Assembly: GCA_035771175.1 (NCBI GenBank)
Contig: CM069600.1
Span: forward strand, 10,687,729-10,751,728
Length of the DNA: 64,000 nt
Source of the DNA: Paratinospora sagittata
Taxonomy: Eukaryota; Streptophyta; Magnoliopsida; Ranunculales; Menispermaceae
Reading direction: 5' to 3'
This document shows, piece by piece, positions 1-11,770 of this stretch (position 1 is its first letter; each line of letters begins with the position of its first letter). The notes under the pieces were generated by a model. It saw only the letters and a program-made list of their open reading frames with translations. It did not search any database and was not told the DNA's origin. The translations under genes were made by a program, and so were the position numbers.

Positions 1-1893
1 CATTTAAAATAGTTTATACTACAATGCCACCTATAGGAATCACAAGTAAAAAAAACACTCACAATTTGATTGGCTAGACTTAGCCAATTCAATTTCTAAC
101 CAAACAAGCACTAGGATGCTCCCAAAGCACTCCTATGCACCACGACTATCAATAGGCCTAATCGGGTTACTCTAAATCTGCATTATACATGATTCACACA
201 ACTAAAAATCAGTCCATGCTAATCCACCATGTTTAAACCCAAGTCAAGCCAATACTTAGCCTATGCCCCAATTTGGAAAAAATCTATACAATAGGCATAG
301 GGTCAAATTGAACTAGGTCAATCAATTCTAACCCAAGTTAAACCATTCTGAACCCTTAATTTCATTCTATTTGGGTCCAATTAGCCAATTCCCAAGTCAA
401 TTTAATCAATTGACTTGGTTTAGGTCAAAAGCCCCAATTTGGGCAGAATTTCTCAAAATCAAGGCCTAGGTCGATTTTACACAACACTTAGGGTTTCCAG
501 CAAGTGAAACCACTGAATTTCACCATCAATCAACCCTAATCATGCTTTATTAGACTTACATTGCATAAATTTTCAGATTTTATATCAAGAGAATCAAAAG
601 CCCCAAAATCTAGAAATTTCTCTACTTATGCCATATTGCCAATTTACATTAGGCCACCATGATCAGCCATGAATTTTACTGATCTTGCAACATGGAATCA
701 TCCACAATGGCCACTAGGTCAACATAGCTGACATGCAAAGATTTTGGAAAAGTCTAAGGTCATGAACTAAGTATAGGTCATTTGAACTAAATCCCTCCAA
801 TTTCTTGCTAGAAATTGGGGGTTTCACCATTAGTGTACTCCTAACACTCTCTAATCATACATATGTGACATGCAGGACTCAACTCCAACTTTGGTTTTCC
901 ACCACCCCTCACAAATCCAGGATTCAATGGTTGGAAAACATTTACTAGATGTTGGTTGAGGTCTAGGAAGGCCATTAATGGTATAAACAAGCTAAAAGGG
1001 GTACATGCAACTAGAATCTAGGGTTGGAACACCACCCATCCGAGGTTCATCACAATGCATGCATCAAAATGAAACCCTCATGCTCAAAATGAGGCTATCA
1101 TGAAACTAATAGAGAGATTCAAGGAAGAAATGGAAGAAATGAAGAAACCACCAAACCCTAATTTTTCTTCTCTTTTCTTTCCTCCGGCACTTCTCCTCTT
1201 TCTCAAGTGAAAAATGTGCAAATGAGTTGAAAAAACTGTGTTAATAGCTTAAATAGACAAGCTTGGGCCCACAACTAAAAGTTGCCAAAAACTATCAAAA
1301 ATCAATTTTCCTATTGCAATACTTACATTTAGATAATCCATTTCTTGCAAAATACTAACCAGATTCACATCTCAACCATCCAAATTTTTATGAGTCCATT
1401 ACCAACATTTTGGTAAAATTTCAGCTCAATCCAACGGTAGGATTGCGAGATCTAACCATTTGATCAAAACTGCGCAAGAAAATCCTCAAATCCGTGAAAC
1501 AGTGTTTGGGGTCTTGCAACTCACAATAGACAACTCCGATCAAGATCTTCACCGTTCATAATTAATATCTATCAGAGAATAATGAGCTGACAAAAGTTTA
1601 GCTCAATCAGATCACGGAACTAGGAGATCAAGTCATTGATGTAATTGGTGACCGAAATTTCTTCCTCAATGGAGCGAGCTCCACTGGATCCAAAATACTA
1701 TTTTCGACATGTTTTGACATCGAATGGGTCTCCGATGGTTCCGAAACTTCATGCGCACTCTCTATGACCTAAAATCATGCAAAAACACTCGAACCTACGC
1801 GTGTCGAGCATCAAAATACATATACACATACATATATGTTTACGTATACGTATACGGGTCAAAGTGACGTCATCTTAAGGTACGGGCATTACA
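1..1893 (-). mobile_element. Gypsy-like LTR, copy A (cut by window edge)
   Basis: This stretch is repeated, in the same orientation and about 5.1 kb away, at 4600-6834. The shared blocks run colinearly: the 'cttagccaat' block near 80 and 5170, the 'taaatagacaag' block near 1250 and 6250, and the 'caagatcttcac' block near 1540 and 6530. Read on the minus strand it begins TGTAATGCCCGTACC, as many plant Ty3/gypsy LTRs do. No coding sequence is visible. The left end lies outside the window. It abuts LINE ORF1 remnants at 1896, so it appears to have inserted into, or truncated, that LINE. The gypsy assignment rests on the LTR terminus only. Confidence 0.55.
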
Positions 1894-1895
1894 TT

Positions 1896-2317
1896 TATTT
1901 TGTAGTTGATATTACTAAACCTTTGCGGAAGGTTGTGATGGTTCAACTTTCAACGAATGATCCACTGCCTTGAATTGATCTTAAATATGAAAGACTTTAG
2001 GACTTTTGCAATTCATGTGATCTAATGAATCATATTGTTCGTAGTTATGAGAGTGAAAATAAATATGATGCCATTAGATTACGAGTATGGTTATGGTTAC
2101 AAGAAAAATCAGTAGGGTAAAAAAGAGTTTAAGGGCAAACAAAAAAAAAAACTCTATAATGGAGGATTTCTCGGGATTAAGAGGTCAACATTCATGACTA
2201 GCTGCCAAAAACTCAATCCAACCTAATGTGGGAAGACCCTACTGGGGAAAGATTGAGGACATCAACTTTGCAGACATGATAGATGGAATTAGAAAGTGTT
2301 ATACCAATTACCTCCAA
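1896..2317 (+). pseudogene. L1 LINE ORF1 fragment (DUF4283 / zinc-knuckle part)
   Basis: Translation of 1896-2060 reads like the DUF4283/CCHC part of plant L1 ORF1: a VVDITKPLRKVV block, then LKYERL and FCNSCDLMNHIV, with in-frame stops. This region binds RNA in L1 ribonucleoprotein. It is broken on the left by the gypsy-like LTR and on the right by a Copia-type LTR at 2318. The same LINE appears to resume at 3952 and again near 7620. Confidence 0.55.
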
Positions 2318-3951
2318 GGTTGGATATTTTGATGATTACAAATCACATTCCCTATTTAATTTATCATTTGACAAGAGTTCTCAAACTTAAACGATATGAA
2401 GTCCATTTATTCAAGTGAAGCTCAAGTCAAAGCAAGGAAAGACAATCTTCAAAGCAAATGTTCGTAATGCTAATTATGTTTGTATCGCTTAGAATGTCTT
2501 TAGGATTGTAGAAATTCACATTAGGAATGTTCAGCAAAGTTGAAATCATTCCAAAATCAATTCTCAAAAAATCATAAGTATTTCAAGTTTTTGAATCTTT
2601 TTGAAATGATCTTCAAAAATAATTTCGTTTGATAAAATTGTTTGTTTCTACGTGAAATTCAAATGTTTCAAGTGTCTCTTTAAATGTTTGATTTGATCTG
2701 AAATGATTTCAAGTTGATTTGGTTTATCAGATCTTTCAAAACTTCAAAAACTCAAATTTTCATCAGTTGAGCAGGACGCTCACACTTGGGTAGGATGCTC
2801 AAGCAGTAGCCAATTAACTTTAAATTCCAAGCTAGTACTGCAAGACGCGCGCCCTTGAGCACAACACTCAAGTTTTCTGGAAAAAATTTGGAATAGTCCG
2901 CGAGGACACTCACCCCACGTCAGGACGCTCATTAATTTGACTGAGACGAAACTGTCTCTCGGGTTGACGAACTGCAGGACGCTCAGTGAATCGTTGGTTT
3001 TTCATTGTAACAACATTCTCCTTGAGCAGCAGGACGCTCACCCAATTGTGTTAGAAGAAACTGACTTTTCAAGCGTGTGGTGACAATTCTAATTCAATTG
3101 CTATTTTAGTGAAAATGTTTTATGACAAAGAACTTCAACAGTCTTGTTTATACCATTTCCATGAAAGATTTTATTCATTGAGTTTGAATTTCAAACATCG
3201 TTTTTGTTGTTTTTTAGAGATTGAAACTCTGACACTTTTCTATAAAAATGAACACTTTTGCATTCTCCAAGAACAACAGAGAAAAACTGAATATTGTTGA
3301 AAACCTGCGTCAAAAAACTCTTTGAAACTTAGTCTCACATTTTTGTGAAAAATCTTGTGAAAGAAAACTATTTTTTCATTTGTGATTTGAGAAAAGTTTT
3401 CCTCGGATTTAAGAAATTAAACCTTCATATTTTTGAATCAAAATCCAAAGGAGGAAAGAAGAGCATAACTTCACTCTTTCAGTTGTGCTTAAACTCTTGA
3501 TATTGCTGAACACACTTCTGTGGAGTTCAAATATTACTCTGTAAGTATTTCTTTGATTCGTGGTAAAAGAATCAATTCATTATCTTATATTTCATTTGTA
3601 AAGTGACGAGGAGTCACTAAGTTGAGCAGATGTTAGCTCAAAGAGTAACGATTTTGTCACACCCGTAAGTTGAGAAATTGTAATGGTTTTGTCACACCCG
3701 TAAGTTGAGAAATTGTACCGGTTTAATCCTCACCCGTGAATAAGATTGTTTAGTGGAGTTTGAAAAATCTTAATTGGGAGATTAGGAAGTGGATGTAGGC
3801 ACGGATGAACCACTATAAATAGTTGTATACTATTTCATTTTACTTTCACTGTACATTAATCTATTGTTGGTTATTTGTATATTTGAGTGAAAGGATTAAC
3901 TTGCAAATTTGTCCAATTCACCCCCTTCTTGGACACTTAATTGGGCCAACA
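2318..3951 (+). mobile_element. Copia (SIRE/Maximus-like) LTR, solo
   Basis: It begins with the ttggatattttgatgattac signature common at SIRE-type Copia LTR starts. It ends with the 'caattcaccccc..cttgga' block and ...CCAACA. The length of about 1.63 kb suits this lineage. No internal gag-pol follows, so it looks like a solo LTR or remnant. The first base of the TG terminus seems mutated (GG), and I see no clear 5-bp target duplication. Two internal oddities are five or so copies of a GGACGCTCA-like motif between 2760 and 3050, and a roughly 36-bp tandem repeat at about 3650-3720 (TTTTGTCACACCCGTAAG twice). Confidence 0.6.
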
Positions 3952-4598
3952 GAAAGGTGATTGCAAAAGGGGATGACTCTTTAAATAGTTCGGTTGAGGA
4001 CAGGGCAACTAATGAAGCCGTTGGTGAGATGGATAAGGAAAATGATGGTAGGGACTCGAATTCCTGAAGAAATAAGGAGATAGGTGGTGAAATTTCCAAG
4101 GTGCAAAAGTCAACTTAATTGATGTTGCTACCAAGTATGGGGTCAAAACACAAACATGTGAATTATCCTAAGGGAGAAATGAATGACGAAATTACCTTGA
4201 CTGATGATCCAAATCATGACTTTGGTATCCAACAACCAGAACAACAAAAGGCTTCTAAATGGACTCATCCTTTATTAAATTAAATGAAAATACAAGGCAT
4301 GGTCAAGGGATAGGGTCTAAGGCTTTGCAATCAAATAGTCCAAATAAAAAAAAGAGGAAAACATGTTAAGGCATATTGGCTCTCAATAGGTGATGGGAAG
4401 AGGTGTTGAGTAAGCAATGAAACTCCAAACGAGGCTAAAATGCAGATTTTACTGAGGACGATAAAGCCCAAAAAAAAAAAGACAAACCTAGTCATTTTCG
4501 ACTAAGATGGACGATCTATCGGCAACGATCAATGAGAGGCTCTGTCAATCGCCATGAATATCATTAGTTAGAATGTCCAAGGCTTGGGGAGTGAGCTA
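3952..4598 (+). pseudogene. L1 LINE ORF1 C-terminus and start of ORF2
   Basis: Decayed coding sequence resumes directly after the Copia LTR. At 4555 an ATG starts the reading MNIIS*NVQGLGS, the hallmark beginning of the plant L1 ORF2 endonuclease (normally MNIISWNVRGLG), with TGG changed to TAG. ORF2 is cut off about 4600 by the second gypsy-like LTR. Several stops show it is dead. Confidence 0.65.
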
Positions 4599-4599
4599 C

Positions 4600-6834
4600 A
4601 ACAAGCTCAGTGAATGTCTTCTACAAGTGGCAATATACATGCATTTATATAAAACATGGCAAGATCATAAAAGGATTTGAAATAACATGATGATGAAACA
4701 AGATTACATACATGCCAATATAATACATCATGTCATAACCAAGACAATGCATATCATTTTCTAATCATGCCAATGCAATCCTAACACCTCCTAAGCAAAG
4801 GCGATCAAAGGCTTGGTGCGCGACACATAGAGCCTGATCCGACCAAACAATACTCGTATTCTAGTAGGATTTATAGGGTTGTGCAGCCCATAGGATCAAC
4901 CTAAGCTATCCTACCTATACACAAGCCATAAAACCCTCTGTCAGGTCCACAACTGGGGATCACCACTAGACTTACGAGACTTCCCAAAGAAATTCACAAC
5001 TAAGAGACCCAACCAAATTGCTAACCCTATAGACTATGCTCAAATTCATTTCATGAAAACATTAAAACATGCATAACACTTATATACATATCAATTCAAA
5101 TCAATTTATGTAATACAATGCTACATATAGAAATTCAAATGTAAAGGGATACTCACAACTTGATTGGCTAGGCTTAGCCAATCTAATCTGACCAAAGAAA
5201 GCACTAGAATGCACCAATACATTCTTAAGCACTACAACCTCCAATTGGCCTATATGGGTTACTTAGATCCTTCACAAAACCCTGAAAATAACATGGTTTA
5301 CACAATATTGAAAATCAGTCCAAAGTGTGCTAAACAACCATGTTTAAACCCAACTACATAGCCAATTAAGATTCTAAAATAATTAAGCCCATGAGCCAAT
5401 TCCATATTGCTCAATTCAACCAATTAATACTACGTAACCCACATTTAACCCAATTGAATGCAATAGGTTGATCCAACCACTATACTACAAGGCATTCAAT
5501 CATAAATAGGGTTAATTAAATTAATTTCATGTCAATTTCATCAATTGACATCCATTTGGTCAAAATTCCCAAATTTGGGCAAATCCTCAAATTCATTGCA
5601 AATTACTAAATTACATGGCTTAGGCCAAAATTACACTAAGTCACCATGTTCAGCTTAGTAAAATACTGATCTTACATCATGGATTCATCAACAATGCCCC
5701 CTAGGTCAATATAGTTGACATGCAAAACTTGTTCATAACCCTAGGTCAATGAACCAAGAAAGGGCCATTTGTACTAAACCCTATGATTTTACCATGAAAA
5801 ACTCTAACAAAATACATGGATCAGTTTCTAGTGTCCACAAGCCTAACATAGATGACATGCAAGCCATTTGGAAAAATCTAAGGTCATGAACCAAGTATAG
5901 GTCCATTTACAAAGAGTTCCACCAAATCCAAGTGAGAAATTGGGGAAAATGGCATCAATGGCCTTCAATCAACACTGGGGTTCATAAAAACATATATACA
6001 AAGGAACCCTAGGTCTAGAACACCCTCAACTGAAAACCCATAGCATTGCTTAGGTCAAAATATAGCTCTCAAGCATGAACTAAAGAGATTAAAGGAAGAA
6101 AGAAGGGTAGACATGCAAACCTTAGGGATTTTTGAGCAAAAATTATCAAAATCCTAACTTTTCCCTTCCTCTCCTCTTCTTCAGCTCTTTTCTCTCTTTT
6201 CTAAGTGAAAAATGATCAAATGATCCAAAAATTAGGTGTTGGTTGCTTAAATAGACAAGTTTGGGCCCACATGAAAACTGTCAAAAAATAGATTTTTCTG
6301 CTACAATTACTTGCACTTAGATAATCAATTTCTTACAAACTACTCACCAATCTAACATCTTAACCGGTCAAAATTTTATGAGTCAGTTACCAACCTTCGA
6401 GTAAAATTTTAGCTCAATCTAACGGTGGTATTGTGAGATCCAACCGTTTGATCAAAACTGCGCAAAAAAATCCACAAATTCGAGAAACAGTGTTTGGAGT
6501 CTTATATCTCACAGTAGACAACTACGATCAAGATCTTCACCATCCATAAGCTCAATCGGACCACGGATCTAGGAGATCAAGCCATTGATGTAATTGGTGA
6601 CAGAAATTTTGTCCTGCATGGAGCAAGCTTCACTGATCCAAAACATCATTCTCGACATGTTTCGACGTCAAACCGGTCTCCGATCATTCCGAAACTATAC
6701 GCACACATTAAAAGACTTAAAAGCATGCAAATACACTCGAACCAACACGCATTGAGCATCAAATACGTAAATGCATACGTATACGGGTACTCTATGGGTA
6801 AAAAATGACGTTATCCAAAGGTACAAGTGCTACA
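4600..6834 (-). mobile_element. Gypsy-like LTR, copy B
   Basis: Second copy of the repeat at 1-1893, diverged by substitutions and indels. On the minus strand it starts TGTAGCACTTGTACC at 6834. It is about 2.2 kb with no coding sequence. It separates the start of LINE ORF2 (4555) from its later part (about 7620 onwards). The left border near 4600 is approximate, and no clean target duplication was found. Confidence 0.5.
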
Positions 6835-7600
6835 ACCAAGCTGACTTCTCTAGAGGTGGAAATGAATAGTTTTGAAATGCATGGAAATGAGAATGCTTAT
6901 TTTACTATGTGTTTTTATGTTTCACATACTCATGATCATTATTTCATGCATGTGCATATATGACTTTTTATTGATGTATAATTATTGATGGCATAAATGA
7001 ATACTATTCATTGGATATAGTTGGCTCACCCTCTCACTCTCTTTTCAGGTCCTTCAGATAAGGGCAAAGACATTGCGTTTGCTTGAAGACCTAGCCACTG
7101 CGAAGCTAGGGACATCCTGACGTGTGTCTAGGTTTTGTGTATGGCGATGGATGTCTTTTATTACATATGTGTATTGTTTTGTTTATTTTGATACATATGT
7201 AATCTATAACACATGTCAAACCTAGATGGTGAGGAGAGTTATTTATTGTTGTTTTATATTGTCCATGGGCCTTGGACATTTGATGATGACGAGTCTAGGC
7301 CTGTTGCCTTAGACTATCTTGGTTTATCTTGAGGATTATGATCATTGTCTTATGGTTATTGGGAGATTATTATTATGTTGATTCATGTGGCTGTAATTGA
7401 TGATTGTAAAACTGTTAAGTCTATCAGGTGGTTGTTGTTGTGGTTCAAAATAAATAAATTTGGGAACTTTATGGAGAGTCTGGTTGAAGCTTGTAGGACC
7501 CCGATCATCTCATGGGTGATTTGAGGTGGTCGTGGATGCCTACGCCAGGCATCCCGCCCTGGCATTTCGCACGCCGATTCATGAGGGATGGCAGTCTGGG
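6835..7600 (+). mobile_element. LTR-retrotransposon-like segment, family uncertain
   Basis: No coding potential is visible. The text around 7020-7130 (a 'ggctcaccctctcactctcttttcaggtcc'-type block, split here as ggctcaccctctcactc and ttttcaggtcc) resembles the R/U5 part of some plant Ty3/gypsy LTRs. It sits inside the interrupted LINE ORF2. Both borders are approximate and the class call is tentative. Confidence 0.3.
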
Positions 7601-7609
7601 GTGTGGGAT

Positions 7610-8160
7610 CGCCACATGGATGATCATGGTAGAGTGGAGAACAATGTACAAGGAATGATGAATCATTTCGAAGCTATGTGGATTGGGGAGGAGGAAGCTC
7701 ATGAGTTAGTTTGAAATATTTGAAAATCTTGTGGAAGTTTCTCGAAGGATGGGAATATTATAATGTTGCTTTGAAAAATTTCTTGTTGGCATTAAAACAA
7801 TGGAGCAAGCTAAATTTTGGTTAGCTACCCAAGGAGACCAACAACATAAGGGAAACTGAATTAGTTATACAATGGACCTCAGGGAGTAAATGAATAGAAG
7901 GACATTAAGATACTTGAAGCAAAGTTAGAGAAGTTTTTTCTCAAAGAAGAGATGTATTGGTGCCAAAGAGCTAGATCAAACTAGTTGCAGTATGTTGATA
8001 GAAACACCAAATATTTTCATTTGGAAAGGGAAGGAGAGGCATAAGACTAATATGATTAGAAGACTACAGGATAATAATGGAGAGTGAGCTATGGACTGTA
8101 TCATAGCTAAGATCCCTAATGTCGTGATAAATATGTTGACGAGCCTTTCACAGACTCGAA
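7610..8160 (+). pseudogene. L1 LINE ORF2 fragment (endonuclease-RT linker)
   Basis: The frame around 7650-7700 gives NHFEAMWIGEEE, matching the 'F-E-A-M-W' motif after the plant L1 endonuclease domain. At 7920-8030 a run ending in DRNTKYFHLER matches the conserved GDxNTKFFH motif before the reverse transcriptase. Stops and frameshifts interrupt it. It continues the LINE seen at 1896-4598. Confidence 0.6.
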
Positions 8161-8174
8161 GGTAAAAAAATGTT

Positions 8175-8384
8175 GGTTGTGTTTGGTTTGTGATTTAGAT
8201 ACCGTTTTTTGTATCTGAAAATTTGGAAATACATAAAATGCATTTGGTTGGTTACAACCCAAAATCAGTTATCAAAATTTATAAAGAAAACGTGTTGTTT
8301 TTAGGAAACAATAAAAAATTATTTTACAAATTTTCACTTTCCCGATTGTATTCTTTTTTTCAAATCAACAAACCAAACGCAACC
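8175..8384. mobile_element. TIR mini-element (MITE), 210 bp
   Basis: The ends are inverted repeats: GGTTGTGTTTGGTTTGT on the left, and the complement GGTTGCGTTTGGTTTGT on the right (16 of 17 match). No coding sequence. The 'GTTTGGT...ACCAAAC' ends are shared with the elements at 14891, 32481 and 38032. A target duplication is not clear. Confidence 0.55.
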
Positions 8385-8738
8385 TTAGTTTTCCATGGCC
8401 CTACTACTTAAAGACCCAAGTCTACATGGATTCTTGACATTATTTTATCAACACTACTTACTTACTATTGGTGATAGTATATGTAGAGTCCGTCTTTTTT
8501 GTTTAAATAAGCAAGGAAACATTTATAAATATATCCATAATTTTGGTTCTTAGATAATGTAATCATCCAGACCGTCGTAGTAGATTTGGATTGTATAATC
8601 ATGATCTCCACGTATGCTTAGAGGAAATCCCACTTGTAATTGCAAATCTTGTAATGGAGGAGACATCTCCTCTTCTTTTTGTTTCTTAATGGATAGTCTT
8701 TTCTTTAAAAAAAAATGTTTAATAGAATCTACATTGCT
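8385..8738. other. Intergenic, no gene seen
   Basis: AT-rich sequence between the MITE and the Mutator-like element. No recognisable coding sequence or repeat termini. Confidence 0.5.
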
Positions 8739-8747
8739 CTCATTCCA

Positions 8748-8879
8748 GGATTTTTGACAAAAGTAGGCGTGATTTTTTTTTATATCTCAAAATAGGCACA
8801 AAAATATATTATATCCACATCTAGGCAAAGCCAAATGTTGCCCAGATTGTCCACGTAGATTTTTTTTTTAATTTTAACG
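8748..8879 (+). repeat. Left terminal inverted repeat of the MULE
   Basis: It starts GGATTTTTGAC. It matches the complement of the right end for about 80 bp with few mismatches, then again in a block containing TGTTGCCCAGATTGTCCACG. The right copy has about 30 extra bases between these two blocks. Confidence 0.85.
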
Positions 8880-9986
8880 TAAGAGGAGGCACTATTTTAA
8901 AAAAAATATTTTCATGTGTGCCGCCTCTTCCTTTTCAGAAATGACAAAAATAGATGCCACCTCTTTAAGGGGTCGCACACAACTTGTTTAAATTAGGTCC
9001 TGTGCGACATCTGTATAAAATAAATAAAATTTTTTTTAAAAAAGTTGCATCTCAAAAGGGTTAAAACCCTTATGCGAGTGTTGCGTTAAAAAACCCTTAA
9101 CGCAACAGTTGCTATAAAAACTGAAAGAAAGGAGGCGCGGTGAAAAAAAAAAATTCGGAAGCGAAGAAACACTCGACGTCATGGTGTCTCCAGCATCTTC
9201 TCTCCGACAGCGGCTCTCCCTAGTCTTTTTTTTGGGGTCTTCATTTATCTCGCTGACATTCATCATATTTGGTTTGATTCTATTCCAATCTTTTTTGAGT
9301 TGAAAGTAACTATTTTTTCTAGGGTTTAATTGATTTTGGATATGTTTATTTAATCATTGTTGTTGTTGTTTTTGACTATTTTCTCTCCGACATTCAACAT
9401 ATTTGAATTGATTGTATTCGAACACCTTTTTTTAGTTGATAGTAACAAATTTTTCTAGGGTTTTAATGATTTTGGATATGTTTATTTAATCATTGTTGTT
9501 GTTCTTGTTAGTTTTGACTATTTTTTTAGGTTTTTTTTTAATTATTATTTTAAAGATCTTCATTTAATCTTTGTTATTGTTGTGTTTGATTTTGGAAATG
9601 GAGCTATAATTTTTTTATTTGAAAGTATAATAGTAGCAATATTCTAATAATTTAAGATTAGCTAGCGAAAAAAAAGAACGTTGAGTATTAATAAATTATG
9701 GACTGTTTTTTTTTTAGGTCTTTGCTAATTTTTAATATATTTGATGATCCTATTATTAAACGTCCCCTTTGTTTAAAATAATTTTTAATATATTTGATGA
9801 TCCTATTATCACGCACATGACATGAGATCCAAGATAATCAAATTGAATCAATCTATTTCAATTCAGTTTTATATTTATTAAATTTTGGTCTAACATGACT
9901 TCTTTTTTAACTTAAAAGATGACATTGAAGGATATATGATATAACTTTATCATATAATTATTTAAAGTATTGTATTTATATAGTTC

Positions 9987-10024
<38 letters not shown>

Positions 10025-10056
10025 AAGTCCTACATTGTTGATGTTTAGGGTACATT

Positions 10057-10314
10057 ATGGATGACAAAATTGTCTTGATTATATGTTACATGAATGGAGA
10101 TATGGTACATAGACCTAACGGAATTGACTATAGTTGTAGGCCTTCTACTGCAAATATTAATGAATTGGAACGTGTTATAGAGGAAACATTGTCAATAGAC
10201 CGTCGATCGACACAGTTAACTATGATGTATCGCTACCCAATTTTTTTAGGAAATGAAACATATTTTTTCAAGCCCTTGCCAATTTTCAATGATCAGAGTA
10301 TACAATTCATGTGA
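10057..10314 (+). pseudogene. MuDR-type transposase N-terminal domain fragment
   Basis: An 85-residue ORF with the layout of the N-terminal (PB1-like) domain of plant MULE transposases: an early 'Y-x-N-G' (YMNGDM), 'PNGIDY' (about residues 21-26), an 'INELERVIEETL' helix, then MMYRYPI and a C-terminal 'F..PLPIFND' block. In intact MULEs a zinc-knuckle/FAR1-like domain and the MULE DDE domain follow. Here the frame stops and PMD-like coding sequence appears about 250 bp on. An (AT)n run at 9989-10021 lies just upstream. This is part of a decayed transposase gene. Confidence 0.5.
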
Positions 10315-10566
10315 CAAGTTGTGTCTCAATTTCTACCTCCTAATTATTTTGAACAAATATTTATGTTTTATTTGTTTTCATGAATTAATAAATATTTAGG
10401 TGGAGATATACTTTTGCAATAACAGAAGTTTTTACACATGTGCTGCCATAATACCGGGAAGCACTCGACACCCAACTTCATGACCTGGTAACGAATATAA
10501 TATAATTTTAGTAAAGTTAAAAAATCTTACTCATGTTCTAAATATTGTTATGTTTTTCTGTGTCAA

Positions 10567-11560
10567 GTAATATGGGAACCATATGAGGTTGATGACGTCC
10601 TTAGCATGTTGCCCATGGTTTATCGGCGACATCATTTTGTTTGGCGGAGTAGGGTACCACTCATATGCTTTCATATAATGGAATGACACTTTCCCGATAA
10701 AGTCCTTCAACAATTTGGTATGAGACAGTCTATCCCAGCCTCTTGTGACACAAAGCGATGTCTTCACGAGACTAGTTTACGCACCTCTTCGTCAACAAAT
10801 TAGGCTACATACCATCGGAGGTACATAGAGATTTGGAATCGTTGGCATGAGCTTGTTGCTACCGGTCATTGGATTGAAAATTCTGCCAATTACTATGATG
10901 TGGAGTATATGCAGTGGTATCGCCAAATTACTGGACGATCTATCATTTGTTTTACTTCAATATTTTATTAAAATATACTTAATAATTGACAATGGGAAAA
11001 TTATGTTCTTAGGCAACTGGGGGTGGACCAGATGTATAGACAAGTGGGTCCAACTGGGGATCCATTTATTCGATCCATGTGCTCTAACTTCATGGAGGCT
11101 ATGCAATTGGATCGTTGAGTGCACGGGGTGGTACATCATACAGACCCAGAACCTTTCAATCCAGCAGACAGGGGCATCAATTTTGATGATATCGTCGTCT
11201 CACCTGTAGATGATGTACATGTGGATCGTGGGCATGGACGTGCGCGTCCACGACGAGGACGAGGACGAGGACGAGGACGGGGACAGGGTCGAGGACGTGA
11301 ACGACATGAGAGTGATGTCGATGTTGATGTTCAGGCTAAGGAGTCATTGCCTTCTTTCCCTTTACATGAGAGTCAGGCTGAGGAGTCATTGCCTCCCCCT
11401 TTACATGATAATCAGGGTCATGAGCTACAAGTGTTTGAAGATCCTTCGTAGATTATTAATGAAGGTCCTTCCGAACAGATTCAAGATCTTCTACAATTAC
11501 AAGTGTTTCGTAGAAATCCATGTCGAAGAAGAGTTTGTACTTGGTGTCGATCACAACATA
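10567..11560 (+). pseudogene. Plant mobile domain (PMD / MAIN-like) remnant
   Basis: Broken frames give successive blocks of the plant mobile domain found in MAIN/MAIL1 and phosphatase-7 long-form proteins: WEPYEVDDVLSMLP, then a VWRSRVPLICFHIMEWH block, DKVLQQFGMRQSIP, a WHELVATGHWIEN block and YMQWYRQITGR. At 11119-11451 a frame gives DPEPFNPADRG, then a GRGRGRGRG-rich low-complexity stretch (about 11230-11310), then acidic/Leu-Pro repeats. At least one stop or frameshift and possibly an intron (about 10945-11012) interrupt it. PMD proteins are nuclear, and PMD genes are carried by several plant transposons. The presence of the domain is fairly sure; its activity is doubtful. Confidence 0.65.
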
Positions 11561-11770
11561 TGATCTTTGTTGTTATGTACAAACATTTTGTTTTTTTTTT
11601 TTTTTATGTTACAAACATTATTGTAGTTACTATTGATTTGATTAAATAGATAGAATTTCATGCTTATAATTTTTGGGTATTTAGTGCCTTAAATTTTTTG
11701 ACATTAAGTATGGTTTCACATGTGAGTATTTAGTTCCTTAAATTAGGTTAGAAATAAAGGATTTCATTAG

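Noticed and set aside
7383..7714. Overlapping ORFs on both strands
   Set aside because: They straddle the LTR-like segment and a LINE remnant. Only the FEAMW part matches a known protein, the L1 ORF2.
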